From assembly GCF_030815975.1 (NCBI RefSeq), contig NZ_JAUSXL010000002.1:3522501-3586500 (forward strand): DNA of 64,000 nucleotides, in the 5' to 3' direction. Origin of the DNA: Variovorax paradoxus (GTDB lineage: Bacteria > Pseudomonadota > Gammaproteobacteria > Burkholderiales > Burkholderiaceae_C). Made by a program: the position numbers and the translations under genes. How positions within the stretch are numbered: position 1 is the first letter of the stretch; every line of letters begins with the position of its first letter. The notes beneath the pieces were generated by a model, which made no database searches, was not told the DNA's origin, and saw nothing but the letters and a program-made list of their open reading frames with translations. Shown one piece after another: positions 50,815 to 60,729 of this stretch.

Positions 50815-51987
50815 ATGACATCCCCCCAACGCGTTCGACTCCGGCTCTCGTGGCAACACCCGGAGTTCAGGGCCATCCTCTATCAAATCATCGTGGTTGG
50901 CTTGGTGGCTCTCGCCGCGTGGTATCTCATCTCGAACACGCTGCACAACCTCGCCATGCGCAATATAGCCACTGGCTTCGGTTTCCTCGACCGCGAAGCC
51001 GGCTTTGCCATCGGCGAGTCCGTGATCGCCTATTCTCCTTCGGACACCTATCGGCGCGCCATCCTCGTCGGTATCGTCAATACGTTGCGCGTGTCGGTGA
51101 TCGGCCTTGTGTTTGCCACAATCCTGGGTGTCGTCATCGGCATCGCAAGACTTTCATCGAACTGGCTGGTGTCCCGTCTTGCCTCGTGCTACGTGGAGTT
51201 CATCCGCAATGTGCCGTTGCTGCTGCAGCTGCTGATCTGGTACGCCATCGTTGTCGAGCTCCTGCCAGGCACTCGTTCGGCACTACATCCGCTGCCGGGT
51301 GTGTACATGTCGAACCGAGGACTGCTCATACCCTCGATCGAGGGCCCTTCTGTTCTCGCAGTTGCGATTGCCTTGGGCCTGGCGCTGCTCGCGAGTGCCT
51401 TGATCGCCCGTGGCCAGCGCGTTGCTCAGCGCACGACCGGCAAACAGTATCGATTCTGGCCGTGGTTGGCGGGACTGTGCCTGGCCTTGCCGTTGGCCGG
51501 ATGGATGCTCACAGGGCAGGAAATGCATGTCGAGGTGCCTCACCGCACGGGCTTCAATTTCGAAGGTGGCTGGGCGCTTTCGCCCGAGCTATTTGCCTTG
51601 CTGGTGGGATTGATCACCTATACGGCAGGGTTCATCGCGGAAATCGTTCGCGCGGGCATTCAGGCGGTCGACCGAGGCCAATGGGAGGCAGCACAGTCGC
51701 TGAGCTTGCCACGCGGTCGCGTGCTGCGCCTTGTGATACTTCCCCAAGCCCTGCGCGTCATCGTGCCCCCGACCACCAGCCAGTACCTCAATCTGATCAA
51801 GAACAGCTCCCTGGCCGTGGCCATCGGCTATCCGGACTTGGTGGCGGTCGTGAACACGACGCTGAACCAGACCGGCCAGGCCATCGAGGGCATCCTGATC
51901 ATCATGGGTGCCTACATGACCGTCAGTTTGGCTGTGTCTCTTCTCATGAACTGGTACAACAAGCGCATCGCGCTGGTGGAGCGTTGA
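50815..51987 (+). CDS. aapQ: General L-amino acid ABC transporter permease AapQ
   Basis: A 390-residue permease, about 170 residues longer than ordinary HisQ-type permeases because of the extra periplasmic and membrane region typical of AapQ. First helix IVVGLVALAAWYLISNTL; conserved NIATGFGFLDREAGFAIGES; EAA loop EAAQSLSLPRGRVLRLVILP. I chose the ATG at 50815; a GTG at 50764 is in frame but gives a leader without family sequence. The gene is followed after one base by aapM. Confidence 0.93.
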   Translation: MTSPQRVRLRLSWQHPEFRAILYQIIVVGLVALAAWYLISNTLHNLAMRNIATGFGFLDREAGFAIGESVIAYSPSDTYRRAILVGIVNTLRVSVIGLVFATILGVVIGIARLSSNWLVSRLASCYVEFIRNVPLLLQLLIWYAIVVELLPGTRSALHPLPGVYMSNRGLLIPSIEGPSVLAVAIALGLALLASALIARGQRVAQRTTGKQYRFWPWLAGLCLALPLAGWMLTGQEMHVEVPHRTGFNFEGGWALSPELFALLVGLITYTAGFIAEIVRAGIQAVDRGQWEAAQSLSLPRGRVLRLVILPQALRVIVPPTTSQYLNLIKNSSLAVAIGYPDLVAVVNTTLNQTGQAIEGILIIMGAYMTVSLAVSLLMNWYNKRIALVER

Positions 51988-51988
51988 C

Positions 51989-53107
51989 ATGCATAACGCG
52001 CATCGAGCGCTCAGTCCCGTTGCTTCAGCCAAACCACCATCGATCCGCGTGACCCTCTGGGAATCGCTGCGCCGGCGGCTGTTCTATTCGCCGTCGAGTG
52101 CGCTAGCCACCTTGCTGCTGGTGTGGTTGCTGGTGATGGTTGCCCCTTCCTTGCTGGACTGGCTTCTTGTCAAGGCTAGCTTCCGGGCACCCGACGCGCA
52201 ATTCTGCCGGGCAGCTGGCGGGGCTTGTTGGGCTTTCATTCGAGAGAAACACCGCATCATCCTGTTCGGCACTTATCCCTACGATGAGCAATGGCGCCCC
52301 TTGCTGGCGACGATGCTCCTGATTGCGACCATTGTCTTCACCTGTATCCGGCGCTTCCAGGGCCGTGGATTGCTGATGGTATGGCCCGCTGTATTAGCGG
52401 CTGTCGCAATCCTGATGTGGGGAGGCGTGGTGGGGCTGAGCTTTGTCGAGAACGTCCGGTGGGGCGGCCTGCCGCTGACGCTGATCCTCTCGACCTTCGG
52501 CATTGCGTTTGCGTTTCCCCTGGGCGTGCTGCTGGCGCTGGGCCGGCGATCACGAATGCCTGCGATCAAGGCCTTGTGCGTGGGCTACATCGAGTTGATT
52601 CGTGGTGTTCCCTTGATCAGCCTGCTGTTCATGTCCTCCGTGATGCTGCCGCTGTTCCTGCCCGAGGGTTTCTCCATCGACAAGCTCCTGCGGGCACAGA
52701 TCGCCATCATCCTCTTCGCTGCAGCCTACATCGCTGAGATCGTGCGGGGTGGGCTCCAGTCAATTCCAAAAGGGCAGTATGAAGGCGCCGAGTCGCTGGG
52801 TCTGACGTATTGGCAGCAGATGCGCAAGATCGTTCTGCCGCAAGCGTTGAAGGTGGTCATTCCTCCTCTGGTCAGCACTTTCATTGCCCTGTTCAAGGAC
52901 ACATCACTGGTGGTAATCATCGGGATCTTCGATCTCACCCAGGCCGCCAAGGCCGCACTGGCGGACCCGGCCTGGACCGGCTTTGCCGTTGAAGCCTATC
53001 TCTTCATCGGCTTCATCTACTTCTTGTTCTGCTTTTCAATCTCAAGATACAGCCGCTCGCTCGAGCGCGGGTTGGCACGTGGCCACGATGCTACGACCAA
53101 CCGATAG
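51989..53107 (+). CDS. aapM: General L-amino acid ABC transporter permease AapM
   Basis: A 372-residue permease with the AapM-type long N-terminal part. Helices include [39 protein letters not shown] and [20 protein letters not shown]. The conserved ARTGAACWAFI-like segment is here [13 protein letters not shown]. The EAA loop is [20 protein letters not shown]. It starts one base after the AapQ stop and forms the heterodimeric pore with it. Confidence 0.93.
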   Translation: MHNAHRALSPVASAKPPSIRVTLWESLRRRLFYSPSSALATLLLVWLLVMVAPSLLDWLLVKASFRAPDAQFCRAAGGACWAFIREKHRIILFGTYPYDEQWRPLLATMLLIATIVFTCIRRFQGRGLLMVWPAVLAAVAILMWGGVVGLSFVENVRWGGLPLTLILSTFGIAFAFPLGVLLALGRRSRMPAIKALCVGYIELIRGVPLISLLFMSSVMLPLFLPEGFSIDKLLRAQIAIILFAAAYIAEIVRGGLQSIPKGQYEGAESLGLTYWQQMRKIVLPQALKVVIPPLVSTFIALFKDTSLVVIIGIFDLTQAAKAALADPAWTGFAVEAYLFIGFIYFLFCFSISRYSRSLERGLARGHDATTNR

Positions 53108-53148
53108 GCAGACGAGCACATCTTAGTCACACAGCAAAGGATTCAAGG

Positions 53149-53889
53149 ATGAGCGACGCAATCGTCAGTCTTCAAAAAGTCAACAAATGGTACGGCGACT
53201 TCCACGTCCTCCGTGACGTCGACCTCTCCGTATCTCGTGGAGAACGAATCGTGATCTGCGGCCCGTCGGGGTCGGGCAAATCCACCCTGATCCGCTGTAT
53301 CAATCGACTGGAAGAGCATCAAACGGGCGCTATCACCGTCGACGGCACCGAGTTGATCAACGACCTGAAGCGCATCGAGGCGGTTCGGCGTGACGTTGGA
53401 ATGGTTTTTCAGCACTTCAATCTCTTCCCACACCTCACGGTCCTGGAGAATCTCACGCTGGGTCCGACCTGGGTCCTCAAGAAGCCCCTGGCAGAGGCAC
53501 AAGCACAGGCGATGAAGTACCTTGAGCGCGTGCGAATCCCGGAGCAGGCACACAAGTACCCGGGGCAGTTGTCGGGAGGACAGCAGCAGCGCGTGGCCAT
53601 CGCCCGGTCGCTGTGCATGGCGCCGAAGATCATGTTGTTCGATGAGCCGACGTCGGCACTGGATCCAGAGATGGTCAAGGAAGTGCTCGACGTCATGATC
53701 ACTCTTGCGCAGGAGACCAAGATGACCATGCTGTGTGTAACGCACGAGATGGGGTTCGCGCGCAAGGTCGCCGATCGCGTCATCTTCATGGACCAGGGAG
53801 AGATCGTGGAGCAGAACGTTCCGGAGCGCTTCTTCGGCAACCCGCAGACTGATCGCGCCCGTCAGTTTCTCGATCAGATCGTGCACTAG
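53149..53889 (+). CDS. aapP: General L-amino acid ABC transporter ATP-binding protein AapP
   Basis: A 246-residue ATPase. Walker A is GPSGSGKS (residues 38-45), then the Q-loop [17 protein letters not shown], signature [15 protein letters not shown], Walker [14 protein letters not shown] and switch VTHEMGF. The N-terminal [20 protein letters not shown] is the family start. It follows aapM after 41 bases, closing the JQMP set, and precedes the gamma-lyase-like gene. Confidence 0.95.
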   Translation: MSDAIVSLQKVNKWYGDFHVLRDVDLSVSRGERIVICGPSGSGKSTLIRCINRLEEHQTGAITVDGTELINDLKRIEAVRRDVGMVFQHFNLFPHLTVLENLTLGPTWVLKKPLAEAQAQAMKYLERVRIPEQAHKYPGQLSGGQQQRVAIARSLCMAPKIMLFDEPTSALDPEMVKEVLDVMITLAQETKMTMLCVTHEMGFARKVADRVIFMDQGEIVEQNVPERFFGNPQTDRARQFLDQIVH

Positions 53890-53952
53890 CGGGCAGTTTT
53901 GCTGCCTCTGAGCGAGCACAGACCATTTGCAACTCTCCAGAAAGACTTTGAC

Positions 53953-55158
53953 ATGCAGGACAACGCTTCCGAGTTCGGATTTCAGACACGCGCTCTTCAC
54001 CATGGGCACGACGCGTCGGACCCGTACGGCGCCGTGTCGCCTCCGATCTACATGACGTCGACGTTCGCGTTCGACAACACCGCGGATGCCGCGGCAGTGT
54101 TCTCGGGCGAGAGCGAGCGCTATGTCTACGGCCGACAGCACAACCCTACCCAGCACCTCTTGGAGACCCGCCTCGCCAATCTGGAAGGGGCCGAAGCGGC
54201 GTTGGCCACAGGCTCGGGTATGGGCGCCATCTGCTCGACGCTGCTGACGCTCCTGTCCGTCGGCGACGAGTTGATCGTGCACCACACCATGTATTCCACG
54301 GCCACATCGCTAGTCGACGAGGGCCTCCCGCGCTTGGGCATCAAGGTCAGGAAGATCGATCTCACACAGCCTGACAACCTCCGACAGGCCCTCTCCGAAA
54401 AGACGCGCTTGGTCTATTTCGAGACACCCGTCAATCCGACAGCGCAGCTTTTGAACATCAGGGCGCTTGCGGACGTGGCCCACACCAGGGCCGACGTCAA
54501 GGTGATGGTGGATGCCACCTTCGCATCGCCGGCGCTGCAACGAACGCTTGAGCATGGTGCAGACCTCGTCGTGCATTCAATGACGAAGTACATCAACGGC
54601 CACGGCGACCTGCTGGCAGGCGTCGTACTCGGTGACTTGGCGACCATCAAGAAAATACGTTCGGTCGGTTTGAAGTACATGACTGGCGCCACCTTGTCCC
54701 CTCTGCTGTGTTTCCTCGTGCTGCGCGGTCTTAAGACCTTGACGCTGCGCATGCGCCAGCACAGCGAGAGCGCACTGAAGATCGCCGGGATGCTGAATGC
54801 ACACCCGGCCGTCAAGCTCGTGCGCTATCCCTTTCTCGAAGGCGGTGCCGACTACGAGTTGGCCAAGACTCAGATGAGCCGCGGTGGTGGCATGCTCTCT
54901 TTCGAGTTGCATAGTGGGCTCGAGGGCGCCATCCAGATGATCGACAACCTGAAGTTGGTGTCACGCGCCATCAGCCTGGGTGACACAGAGACCCTGATCA
55001 CCCACCCGGGGACACTGATCAAAGCCCGGCAAAAGGTCGAGCCACAGGCACGTCTCAGCGCCGGCGTCACCATGGACCTGATCCGGCTTTCTGTCGGACT
55101 GGAAGACACTGACGACATCATTAACGACTTGCGACAAGCACTCGAATCGATTCGGTAG
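53953..55158 (+). CDS. Methionine gamma-lyase-like PLP enzyme
   Basis: A 401-residue Cys/Met-metabolism PLP enzyme in register with Pseudomonas methionine gamma-lyase: Tyr59, Arg61, Tyr114 and a PLP Lys at 212 in SMTKYINGHGDLLAG (211 in the reference). At position 116, where gamma-lyase has its signature Cys, this protein has Thr (MYSTATS). It is therefore not a typical methionine gamma-lyase and may prefer another sulfur or hydroxy amino acid, or be a gamma-synthase. The ATG at 53953 gives the family N-terminus. Last gene of the Aap operon, 63 bases after aapP. Confidence 0.88.
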   Translation: MQDNASEFGFQTRALHHGHDASDPYGAVSPPIYMTSTFAFDNTADAAAVFSGESERYVYGRQHNPTQHLLETRLANLEGAEAALATGSGMGAICSTLLTLLSVGDELIVHHTMYSTATSLVDEGLPRLGIKVRKIDLTQPDNLRQALSEKTRLVYFETPVNPTAQLLNIRALADVAHTRADVKVMVDATFASPALQRTLEHGADLVVHSMTKYINGHGDLLAGVVLGDLATIKKIRSVGLKYMTGATLSPLLCFLVLRGLKTLTLRMRQHSESALKIAGMLNAHPAVKLVRYPFLEGGADYELAKTQMSRGGGMLSFELHSGLEGAIQMIDNLKLVSRAISLGDTETLITHPGTLIKARQKVEPQARLSAGVTMDLIRLSVGLEDTDDIINDLRQALESIR

Positions 55159-55259
55159 ACCGGCCGGCAGATTCGCGTCTCGGGGAAATGAGCCGGCAGC
55201 AAGAAAGATATGTCGGCAACCTTTGAGGTGGTGAACAGAGATCTTCTGCTCTCTGCGTC

Positions 55260-55278
55260 GGAGGGCGTCTGGCCCTCC
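55260..55278. terminator. Hairpin after the gamma-lyase-like gene
   Basis: GGAGGGC (55260-55266) and GCCCTCC (55272-55278) form a perfect 7-bp stem around GTCTG, about 100 bases after the stop codon. No T-tract follows. It is the best candidate for the end of the aap operon. The rest of the 277-base gap shows no gene. Confidence 0.4.
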
Positions 55279-55435
55279 CGAGGACGAAGAGCAGGCGGCC
55301 TCTTTAATGTCCCGAAGCCTCGACGCGCACGGTGATGTGTGAGTTCATTTGGAGTTGTTGCTCGGTCGGGTCCTGATCCGCGTTGAACGCCGAGAAATGA
55401 GTAACCATGTTTTTATGGGAGCGCATTGAGCCACG

Positions 55436-56323
55436 ATGCTTGAACTTCGCCATCTTCGCTATTTCGTCGCCATTGCCGAAGAACTTAATTTTCGAAAGGC
55501 TGCAGAGCGTGTTCACATCGACCAGACACCCTTGTCACGCTCCATCCGCGACCTGGAGGGCAAGCTCGGCGTCAGACTACTGGACCGTTCGGCGCGGAAG
55601 CTGGCGCTGACTCCTGCGGGCGAGAAGCTACTTCACCATGCCCGTCATCTGTTCGTCCGGCTGGAGAGAATCAGGAGCGTAGTGCGTAAGACCGATTCCC
55701 AGTACCGGCCGCCGTTGCGCGTCGGTGTTGCGGATGGCATTGCTCAGCCCAGATTGACGGAATGCATTTCGGCGTGGCGAACATTTCATCCAGATGCTCC
55801 ACTCGAGCTCGCCGAGATGAGCGCGGCGGAATTGCTCGGCGCATTGAAGCGGGAGGAGGTGGATGTGGGATTCTCCTTTGGCTTGCCAGACGACGAAACG
55901 ATTGCGCACGAAGAGGCGTGGTCGTACCCGCTGGTCGCAATTCTCCAGGCCGATCACCCGCTGTCCGGACGTGGGGTCCTGCCAATCTCCGAACTTCTGC
56001 GCTTTCCCATGATTGCCTGTCGTCTCGATCGCCTGCCCGGCCTGCGTCGCCAGATGGATGTCGTTCGTCGGCAGTACGCCGCAAGACCCATTATTTCGGG
56101 CGAGGCACATACGTTGGCCGGCTATGTCATACGCGTGTCTGCAGGCATGGGCGTGGGAGTCGCTGACGCCGGCCATATGGAAACGCTCTGCCGTAAAGAC
56201 ATCGTCATGGTGCCTCTGGCAGAGGACATTCGCATCACGACCTACGCGGTCCGCAAGCGGTTACGGCCGGAGCTTCCCGAGGTTGTTGGGCGGTTCCTGT
56301 CGAACATCAGGGCACTCCACTAG
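55436..56323 (+). CDS. LysR-family regulator at the head of the conjugation genes
   Basis: A 295-residue LTTR. The HTH is LRHLRYFVAIAEELNFRKAA, ERVHIDQTPLSRSIRDLEGK. The effector domain has PLRVGVADGIAQPRLTECIS and VIRVSAGMGVGVADAGHMET. In Tn4371-family elements a LysR-type regulator (TraR) is found just before traG, and this gene has that position. It may therefore control transfer rather than metabolism. A 256-base gap follows. Confidence 0.85.
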   Translation: MLELRHLRYFVAIAEELNFRKAAERVHIDQTPLSRSIRDLEGKLGVRLLDRSARKLALTPAGEKLLHHARHLFVRLERIRSVVRKTDSQYRPPLRVGVADGIAQPRLTECISAWRTFHPDAPLELAEMSAAELLGALKREEVDVGFSFGLPDDETIAHEEAWSYPLVAILQADHPLSGRGVLPISELLRFPMIACRLDRLPGLRRQMDVVRRQYAARPIISGEAHTLAGYVIRVSAGMGVGVADAGHMETLCRKDIVMVPLAEDIRITTYAVRKRLRPELPEVVGRFLSNIRALH

Positions 56324-56579
56324 GCACTGGCCAGCCCGCCTTTGATGCGAGTGTCGCTCGCGTCGATGGCCATGGACCGTGATGCCGATTATTGCGATGC
56401 TGATCGCGGGCATGCCGCGCTATGCCGGCTGTGTTCTTTCGCCTTCCGTCATGCTCGAGCTGTGCTTATGCCAATCTACGCCCTGCCACGCTCCGGTGGG
56501 TGGGCGCTTCTTGCCTGCGAGCCGAAACTTGTCGAAGAAGTGCCGTTCGGCGCCTCACCAATCAAACTGGAGATAGTTC
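56324..56579. other. 256-base gap before traG
   Basis: No protein family is recognisable in any frame, although several short frames are open. It probably contains the promoter of the tra/trb operon. GGAGATAG stands before the traG ATG at 56580. No palindrome stood out on reading. Confidence 0.5.
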
Positions 56580-58580
56580 ATGCCGACGTCGGCCAGCGGC
56601 ATCCTGTTCGGACAAATGATTGTGGTGCTCGGCGTTGCGCTCGCCGGCATATGGACCGCCACGCAGTGGACGGCGCAGGCGTTGGGTTACCAACCGCGCC
56701 TCGGTTCTCCTTGGTTCGTAGTCGCAGAATTACCGGTCTACCGGCCATGGCAGCTGTTCGAGTGGTGGTACTTCTACGATGCCTATGCGCCCAAGGTTTT
56801 CGAGCGAGGCAGTCTCATCGCTGCTTCGAGCGGGGTGCTCGCCACAGGAGCCGCCATCGGCATGGCCGTGTGGCGCTCACGCCTCACAAAGCGCGTCACG
56901 ACCTACGGCTCCGCCCGCTGGGCTGAGTGCGAGGAGATCGCCAAGGCCGGCCTGACGAAGCCGGCAGGTGTGTTCCTCGGCAAGACTTCGGACAAGAGCG
57001 GAGCCTATCTGCGCCATGACGGTCCTGAACATGTGATGGCCTTCGCGCCCACGCGATCCGGCAAGGGCGTCGGGCTTGTGGTGCCGACGCTGCTGTCCTG
57101 GCCCGGCTCGGCCGTGATCCACGACATCAAGGGCGAGAACTGGAATCTCACGGCCGGCTGGCGTGCGCGCTTCTCGCACTGTCTGCTGTTCAACCCGACC
57201 GATGCGCGCTCGGCTGCCTACAACCCGCTGCTCGAAGTGCGGCGCGGCATGCACGAGGTCCGCGACGTGCAGAACATCGCGGACATCCTGGTCGATCCTG
57301 AGGGTGCGCTGGAACGGCGCAACCACTGGGAGAAGACTTCGCATGCGTTGCTGGTCGGCGCGATCCTGCATGTGCTCTACGCGGGTGAGGACAAAACGCT
57401 GCGCGGCGTCGCCAATTTCCTGTCCGATCCCGCATGCCCTTTCGAGGTCACGCTACATCGCATGATGACGACACGGCACCTGAGCGATGCAGTTCATCCG
57501 GTCGTTGCCTCGGCCGCTCGCGAGGTGCTCAACAAGAGTGACAACGAGCGCTCCGGCGTGCTGTCCACCGCGATGAGCTTTCTGGGCCTGTACCGCGACC
57601 CGACGGTGGCCGAGGTCACGTCGCGCTGCGACTGGCGCATCGCGGACCTGATCTCTGCATCTCATCCCATTTCGCTGTACCTGGTCGTCCCGCCATCGGA
57701 CATCAGCCGTACCAAGCCGCTGATCCGCCTGATCCTCAACCAGATCGGCCGACGTCTCACCGAATCGCTCGACGGATCTGACGGCATCGCGCGCCTCCAC
57801 AAGCTGCTGCTGATGCTCGACGAGTTCCCGGCGCTGGGACGGCTGGACTTCTTCGAGTCGGCGCTGGCGTTCATGGCCGGATACGAGCTTCGCGCTTTCC
57901 TGATCGCGCAGTCTCTCAATCAGGTCGACAAGGCCTATGGCCTGAATCACTCGATCCTCGACAACTGCCATGTGCGCATTGCGTTCGGCACCAATGACGA
58001 GCGCACGGCCAAGCGCATCTCGGAGGCACTGGGGACGGCCACCGAGTTGCGTGCGCAGCGCAACTACGCGGGGCACCGGCTCGCGCCGTGGCTGGGCCAT
58101 CTGATGGTCTCGCGCCAGGAGACGGCGCGGCCATTGCTGACGCCGGGCGAGGTGATGCAGCTGCCGTCAGACGAGGCGGTCGTGATGGTCTCGGGCCATC
58201 CGCCGATCAAGGCCAGGAAGCTGCGCTACTACCAGGACCGCAACTTCACGCGGCGTGTGCTGGCGCCGCCGGTGCTGGCTCTGGGCTTTTACGCGGATCG
58301 TCCTGCGACACGGCCGGACGATTGGAGCGGACTGGTGCCGCTGATCGCTCCCGAGCATTTATCGTCAGCCGATGCGGATGGCTTTGCCGACGAGGGCGGC
58401 CACCAGCTTAAGCCCGAGCTGGAGGTCCTGCGCGACCTGCCGGCGCCGCCGGACGAGGACGGACTGCTGGTGCTCGATGACGAGGACGACGTGCCTCTGC
58501 GCCCGAGAGACGCGGACCGTCAACTCACGCGTACCGCGCGCCTCGCGGCGCTGGATCCTGACGACGGGATCGCTCTATGA
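56580..58580 (+). CDS. traG: Type IV coupling protein TraG (VirD4 family)
   Basis: A 666-residue VirD4-type ATPase that brings the relaxase-DNA complex to the secretion channel. Two N-terminal membrane helices (about 9-30 and 79-98). Walker A is PTRSGKG (157-163), followed by GSAVIHDIKGENW. Walker B is LLMLDEFPALG (Asp414, Glu415). The sequence FLIAQSLNQVDKAYGLNHSI is typical of the family. It is close in layout to the Tn4371/RP4 TraG. The stop overlaps the next ATG (ATGA). Confidence 0.95.
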   Translation: MPTSASGILFGQMIVVLGVALAGIWTATQWTAQALGYQPRLGSPWFVVAELPVYRPWQLFEWWYFYDAYAPKVFERGSLIAASSGVLATGAAIGMAVWRSRLTKRVTTYGSARWAECEEIAKAGLTKPAGVFLGKTSDKSGAYLRHDGPEHVMAFAPTRSGKGVGLVVPTLLSWPGSAVIHDIKGENWNLTAGWRARFSHCLLFNPTDARSAAYNPLLEVRRGMHEVRDVQNIADILVDPEGALERRNHWEKTSHALLVGAILHVLYAGEDKTLRGVANFLSDPACPFEVTLHRMMTTRHLSDAVHPVVASAAREVLNKSDNERSGVLSTAMSFLGLYRDPTVAEVTSRCDWRIADLISASHPISLYLVVPPSDISRTKPLIRLILNQIGRRLTESLDGSDGIARLHKLLLMLDEFPALGRLDFFESALAFMAGYELRAFLIAQSLNQVDKAYGLNHSILDNCHVRIAFGTNDERTAKRISEALGTATELRAQRNYAGHRLAPWLGHLMVSRQETARPLLTPGEVMQLPSDEAVVMVSGHPPIKARKLRYYQDRNFTRRVLAPPVLALGFYADRPATRPDDWSGLVPLIAPEHLSSADADGFADEGGHQLKPELEVLRDLPAPPDEDGLLVLDDEDDVPLRPRDADRQLTRTARLAALDPDDGIAL

Positions 58581-59047
58581 GTCGGACCCGTTTGAACATC
58601 TTCGTCGAGCCGGAGCACGCCAAGCGGTTGAACCAACTGGCGGTGCACAAGGGCGTGTCGAAGTCTGCGGTGGTTGCCGCGGCGTTGGCGTCGTTCCTGT
58701 CACCCGACGGAGGCGACCAGCGCGAGGCGGCGATCGCCAAGCGCCTGGACCGACTCTCGCGCCAGTTCGACCGGCTGGAGCGCGACCAGAACGTGCTGAT
58801 CGAGACGGTGGCGCTCTATGTCCGCTACTTCCTCACCGTCTCGATTCCGGTGCCCGAGGGCCAGCAGGACGCCGCCCGCGCGCAGGGGCGGGCCCGCTTT
58901 GCCCAGTTCATCGAGCAGCTCGGGCGCCACATCCAGCGCGGGCGCAGCCTGGTGCGCGAAGTTCATGAGGAGATCGAGCCCGAGTCGGTGCCGATGCAGG
59001 CAGGGCGGGAGGAACCGGAGGAGGCCGTTGATGGTCCAGCCGCGTGA
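58577..59047 (+). CDS. Ribbon-helix-helix (CopG-type) protein between traG and trbB
   Basis: A 156-residue protein. The N-terminal RHH motif is RLNIFVEPEHAKRLNQLAVH, KGVSKSAVVAAALASFL. A coiled-coil stretch follows (AIAKRLDRLSRQFDRLERDQ), then a helical region with FLTVSIPVPEG. It overlaps traG by four bases and trbB by 17 bases. Tn4371-type elements have a small RHH protein at this position, probably a DNA-binding accessory or regulator of transfer. Its direct role is unknown. Confidence 0.85.
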   Translation: MSRTRLNIFVEPEHAKRLNQLAVHKGVSKSAVVAAALASFLSPDGGDQREAAIAKRLDRLSRQFDRLERDQNVLIETVALYVRYFLTVSIPVPEGQQDAARAQGRARFAQFIEQLGRHIQRGRSLVREVHEEIEPESVPMQAGREEPEEAVDGPAA

Positions 59048-60089
59048 TCCTTCTTCCGGCTCGTCGACCGGCGGCGCCGCGGACAGCGCCGCGGCCCGGC
59101 GCATCCGCATGCTGCGCACGGCCATGGGACCGGAGATCGCCGCCGCGCTCGAGGACCCAGAGGTGGTCGAGGTGCTGCTGAACCCCGACGGTTCGCTGTG
59201 GGTGGATCGGCTTGGCACCGGGCTTGCGCCCACCGGCACGAAACTGCCGTCACCGGTGGCCGAACGCATCATCCGCCTGGTCGCCACGCACGTGCGCGCC
59301 GAGGTGCATGCGGGCCTGCCGATCCTCTCGGCCGAGCTGCCCGAGACCGGCGAGCGCTTTCTGGGCGTGCTGCCGCCGGTGGTGCGCGCGCCGTCCTTCG
59401 CGATCCGCAAGCGGGCGCTGCGCATCATGAGCCTGGCGCAGTACGTGGCCGACGGCATCCTGACGGGAGACCAAGCCGCATTCCTGCGGCAGGCGGTGCG
59501 CGAGCGGTTGAACATCGTCGTGGCCGGCGGCACCAGCACGGGCAAGACGACCCTCGCGAACGCGCTGCTCGACGAGATCGCCGAGACGCGCGACCGCGTG
59601 CTGATCCTCGAGGACACGGTCGAGCTGCAATGCCGTTCGGACGACCACGTGAGCATGCGCAGCGAACCGGGCGTGACCACCATGGCCGACCTGGTGCGCG
59701 CCACCCTGCGGCTGCGGCCCGATCGCATCGTGGTCGGCGAGGTGCGCGGCGCCGAGGCGCTGGACCTGCTCAAGGCCTGGGGCACCGGACATCCTGGCGG
59801 CATTGCCACCGTGCACGCCGGCTCCGCGCTGGGCGCGCTCACGCGGCTGGAGCAGCTTGTGCAGGAAGTCTCCGTGACCGTGCCGCGCGCCCTGATCGCC
59901 GAGGCGGTCCACGTCATCGTCTTCATCGCCGGCCGCGGCCGCGCCCGGCGGGTGCGCGAGATCGCGCGCGTCATCGGCCACGACAGCCAGGGCTACCAGC
60001 TCGATACCTCGGTGGTACCTGGCTTTCCCTTGCTCTCTTCATCTCGTCCTGCCCCTTCAACCCCGTCGTCTTCTGGAGAACCGCCATGA
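59031..60089 (+). CDS. trbB: Type IV secretion ATPase TrbB (VirB11 family)
   Basis: A 352-residue hexameric ATPase of conjugative pilus assembly. The N-terminal domain has ALEDPEVVEVLLNPDGSLWV. Walker A is GGTSTGKT (166-173), followed by the Asp box LILEDTVELQC, Walker B region RLRPDRIVVGEVRGAEALDL and the His box GTGHPGGIATVHAGSA. The C-terminal tail after residue 330 is Ser/Pro-rich. The ATG at 59031 is chosen by family start, within the end of the RHH gene; the open frame runs further upstream. Its stop overlaps trbC. Confidence 0.95.
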   Translation: MVQPRDPSSGSSTGGAADSAAARRIRMLRTAMGPEIAAALEDPEVVEVLLNPDGSLWVDRLGTGLAPTGTKLPSPVAERIIRLVATHVRAEVHAGLPILSAELPETGERFLGVLPPVVRAPSFAIRKRALRIMSLAQYVADGILTGDQAAFLRQAVRERLNIVVAGGTSTGKTTLANALLDEIAETRDRVLILEDTVELQCRSDDHVSMRSEPGVTTMADLVRATLRLRPDRIVVGEVRGAEALDLLKAWGTGHPGGIATVHAGSALGALTRLEQLVQEVSVTVPRALIAEAVHVIVFIAGRGRARRVREIARVIGHDSQGYQLDTSVVPGFPLLSSSRPAPSTPSSSGEPP

Positions 60090-60418
60090 CGATTTCACGC
60101 GGTTCCGCAAAGCCGCTTCTGCACGCGGCGGCAGCGGCAATGCTCTGGCTCGCCGTCTCGCTGCCAGCGCACGCAGCCGGCTCCAACATGCCCTGGGAGG
60201 CGCCGCTACAGTCGATCCTCGACTCGATCCAGGGACCCGTGGCCAAGATCGTCGCGGTGATCATCATCATCGTGACCGGCCTGACGCTGGCCTTCGGCGA
60301 CACCTCGGGAGGCTTCCGCCGGTTGATCCAGATCGTGTTCGGCCTGTCGATTGCGTTCGCCGCTTCAAGTTTCTTCCTAACCTTCTTCAGCTTCTCTGGC
60401 GGGGCGGTGCTGGCATGA
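60086..60418 (+). CDS. trbC: Conjugative pilin TrbC (VirB2 family)
   Basis: A 110-residue prepilin. A signal peptide, MTISRGSAKPLLHAAAAAML, is followed by cleavage near AHA. Two hydrophobic helices follow: VAKIVAVIIIIVTGLTLAFG and FGLSIAFAASSFFLTFF, with the RRLIQ basic loop between, the VirB2/TrbC plan. In RP4 the related pilin is cyclised. Starts by a four-base overlap with trbB and ends overlapping trbD by four bases. Confidence 0.92.
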   Translation: MTISRGSAKPLLHAAAAAMLWLAVSLPAHAAGSNMPWEAPLQSILDSIQGPVAKIVAVIIIIVTGLTLAFGDTSGGFRRLIQIVFGLSIAFAASSFFLTFFSFSGGAVLA

Positions 60419-60699
60419 GCACATTGACCGCTTTCTCAACAGGCTTCTCGCCCGGCTTCGAGGTTCCGCTGCACCGGTCGCTGACCGAGCCGATCCTGCT
60501 GGGCGGTGCGCCGCGCACCGTGGCGATCGCCAACGGCACGCTGGCCGCAGCCGTGGGGCTGGGGCTGCAGCTCTGGCTGCCGGGTATCGCGCTCTGGGTC
60601 GTCGGCCACGCGCTGGCTGTCTGGGGGGCGCGCCTCGATCCGCAGTTCATGCAGGTCTTCGCGCGGCACATCAAGCAGCGGCCGCTTCTCGATGTCTAG
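60415..60699 (+). CDS. trbD: Conjugation protein TrbD (VirB3 family)
   Basis: A 94-residue inner-membrane protein. The N-terminal FEVPLHRSLTEPILLGGAPR is the VirB3/TrbD signature and a hydrophobic region follows (AAAVGLGLQLWLPGIALWVV). The C-terminus DPQFMQVFARHIKQRPLLDV is typical of Tn4371-type TrbD. It assists TrbE in channel assembly. Overlaps trbC by four bases. Confidence 0.92.
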   Translation: MSTLTAFSTGFSPGFEVPLHRSLTEPILLGGAPRTVAIANGTLAAAVGLGLQLWLPGIALWVVGHALAVWGARLDPQFMQVFARHIKQRPLLDV

Positions 60700-60729
60700 G
60701 GGATGCGTGAAGCGAGCAGGGGAGACGCC

